DNA of 7,306 nucleotides from Pseudomonadota bacterium (lineage in GTDB: Bacteria; Pseudomonadota; Gammaproteobacteria; Burkholderiales; SHXO01). The stretch spans positions 1 to 7,306 of the forward strand of contig JAEZCG010000070.1 in assembly GCA_023430065.1 (NCBI GenBank). Reading direction: 5' to 3'. Within the stretch, counting starts at the first letter, position 1. Each line of letters opens with the position of its first letter. Below the pieces are notes generated by a model, which saw nothing but the letters and a program-made list of their open reading frames with translations, did not search any database and was not told the DNA's origin. This document shows positions 6,717-7,306 of this stretch, piece after piece. The translations under genes were made by a program, and so were the position numbers.

Positions 6717-6926
6717 TCAGGATGCGATGCCTTCGCGCCGAAGTTGCGCGTAGTTAACCGCATCTGCCAGCCGTTCATACCGGTATCCCTGGAGATGAAA
6801 GGCATTGCCGGAGAATGTGATGCCGAACTCGGCCATGATTCGGCTGCGCTCTGCCTTCACGTCTGATTCCGTACGCTCGGATACTCGCTGTGCGATCGAC
6901 TCTTCCGAAATTTTTTGATTGGACAT
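6717..6926 (-). CDS. Small hypothetical protein, 69 aa
   Basis: The ATG at 6926 is preceded by GGAGGG (6930-6935 as CCCTCC) with a 3-nt gap, one of the best ribosome sites in the window; the frame is open further upstream (to 7007) but that part has no ribosome site and looks non-coding. Residues 5-33 are charged and helix-prone (SEESIAQRVSERTESDVKAE). Residues 34-64 alternate hydrophobic and aromatic residues (FGITFSGNAFHLQGYRYERL, then ADAVNYAQL), suggesting a small beta-hairpin plus helix. There is no signal peptide, membrane span or cysteine. The RYERLADAVNYA segment looks like a conserved family core seen in small hypothetical proteins of beta/gammaproteobacteria, but I cannot name the family. 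An antitoxin was considered because of size and the following small gene, but the partner does not resemble a toxin. Lower G+C than the genes to the left suggests accessory DNA. Confidence 0.75.
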   Translation of the reverse strand: MSNQKISEESIAQRVSERTESDVKAERSRIMAEFGITFSGNAFHLQGYRYERLADAVNYAQLRREGIAS

Positions 6927-7140
6927 GGTCCCTCCGTACTGAGAACTGGAGGCCGGCGACAAGCGCCATTGCACCTTGCTGACAGTATGCGCCCGCCGCG
7001 CGCGCACTCCTAATCATTACTTTGTCATGCTGTGTGTGGTTGGGTGACGCCATCTCGAACAGCGCTCGGCGACATTAGGGCGCTCGACGAGGCACTGGCG
7101 GATGGGGTCGCCTGGCACGGACGTTCTCAGCCTGCTCTCT

Positions 7141-7169
7141 CATTCGTGAACCGAGGCAGTTCACGGATG
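7141..7169. repeat. 11-bp inverted repeat (hairpin)
   Basis: CATTCGTGAAC (7141-7151) pairs with GTTCACGGATG (7159-7169) at 10 of 11 positions. The eleventh is an A-to-G difference giving a G·T pair when the plus strand is transcribed. The loop is CGAGGCA (7 nt). No T-tract follows on either strand, so it is not an ordinary intrinsic terminator. It may be a protein-binding dyad or part of a structured RNA. Confidence 0.55.
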
Positions 7170-7190
7170 ATCGGGCAGTAACTCCGGGCG

Positions 7191-7243
7191 GCGAACGAGT
7201 GCACGCGTACGTCCGAAGGGCGTTCGTACAAAGAGACGTTCGC
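7191..7243. repeat. Nested inverted repeats
   Basis: GCGAACG (7191-7197) is the exact reverse complement of CGTTCGC (7237-7243). Inside it GTACG (7207-7211) pairs with CGTAC (7225-7229), so the two stems nest coaxially with an internal loop of 9 and 7 nt. The element lies 21 bp beyond the 7141-7169 hairpin. No known RNA family was recognised. Confidence 0.4.
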
Positions 7244-7306
7244 GTCGCAGTCCAATGCGAGGTCCTAGCAGCACCCGTAGCGCTGTGACCTAATGGTTTT
7301 CGCGAA

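Larger units (their letters stand above)
6927..7306. other. 380-bp tail without a convincing gene
   Basis: The first ~80 bp must carry the promoter of the small-gene pair (reading leftward); no clear -35/-10 was found. Beyond about 7010 there is no long open frame with a ribosome site. Two short frames are possible but unsupported: plus strand from a GTG near 7031 to TAA at about 7179, and minus strand 7255 (TTG) to 7127, 42 codons with an AGGA 7 nt upstream. The same stretch carries the two inverted-repeat structures listed separately. It may be a regulatory region for a gene to the right, an untranslated RNA, or decayed accessory DNA. Confidence 0.4.

Noticed and set aside
6517..6753. 78-codon plus-strand frame MAISRLHAS...
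   Set aside because: Overlaps both minus-strand small genes, which have much better ribosome sites. Its hydrophobic Leu/Phe/Gly/Cys-rich product is what the complement of the Lys/Pro-rich frame would give, and it lacks a Shine-Dalgarno.
6561..6926. Toxin-antitoxin interpretation of the small-gene pair
   Set aside because: The size and order are suggestive, but neither protein shows a known toxin fold or antitoxin DNA-binding motif, and the 39-residue partner is a disordered basic peptide without a membrane span.
7010..7306. Integron attC site, tRNA or CRISPR in the tail
   Set aside because: No paired GTTRRRY/RYYYAAC core sites, no cloverleaf with a T-loop GTTCRANNC in place, and no regularly spaced direct repeats.

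Overview
The window looks like chromosomal DNA from a GC-rich Gram-negative bacterium, most likely a betaproteobacterium. This rests on the style of HtpX, on the HDOD and Qor-type proteins, on G+C of roughly 63-68% over the genes by eye, and on ATG/GTG starts with AGGAG-like ribosome sites. It is inference from remembered family resemblance, not a search.

Layout from left to right: the C-terminal tail of an ABC-F (YheS/Uup-like) ATPase (+); htpX, a membrane zinc protease (+), closed by a strong intrinsic terminator; a stand-alone HDOD-domain signalling protein (+) with a roughly 200-bp leader that contains a sigma-54-like -24/-12 sequence; a convergent HAD-superfamily gene annotated here as haloacid dehalogenase type II-like (-); a divergent short-chain dehydrogenase/reductase (+); a convergent galE (-); and a divergent quinone oxidoreductase of the Qor family (+). 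These genes mostly face alternating directions, so they are probably separate transcription units and not one pathway operon. Shared themes are envelope and protein quality control (htpX), nucleotide-sugar supply (galE) and oxidoreductase chemistry (SDR, Qor).

The last ~900 bp (6389-7306) differ. G+C falls to about 52-60% in the lines counted, and there is no long gene. It carries two tightly spaced small genes on the minus strand: a 69-residue hypothetical protein and a 39-residue Lys/Pro-rich protein starting MPKGQPRSNRE. Each has a good ribosome binding site. Beyond them the final 380 bp hold no convincing gene, but do hold two adjacent inverted-repeat structures (7141-7169 and 7191-7243).

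No CRISPR array, rRNA, tRNA, transposase or toxin-antitoxin pair was recognised. Nothing here is clearly a new defence or biosynthetic system. The most worthwhile leads are the small-gene pair, the structured tail, the altered active site of the HAD protein and the possible sigma-54 promoter of the HDOD gene.
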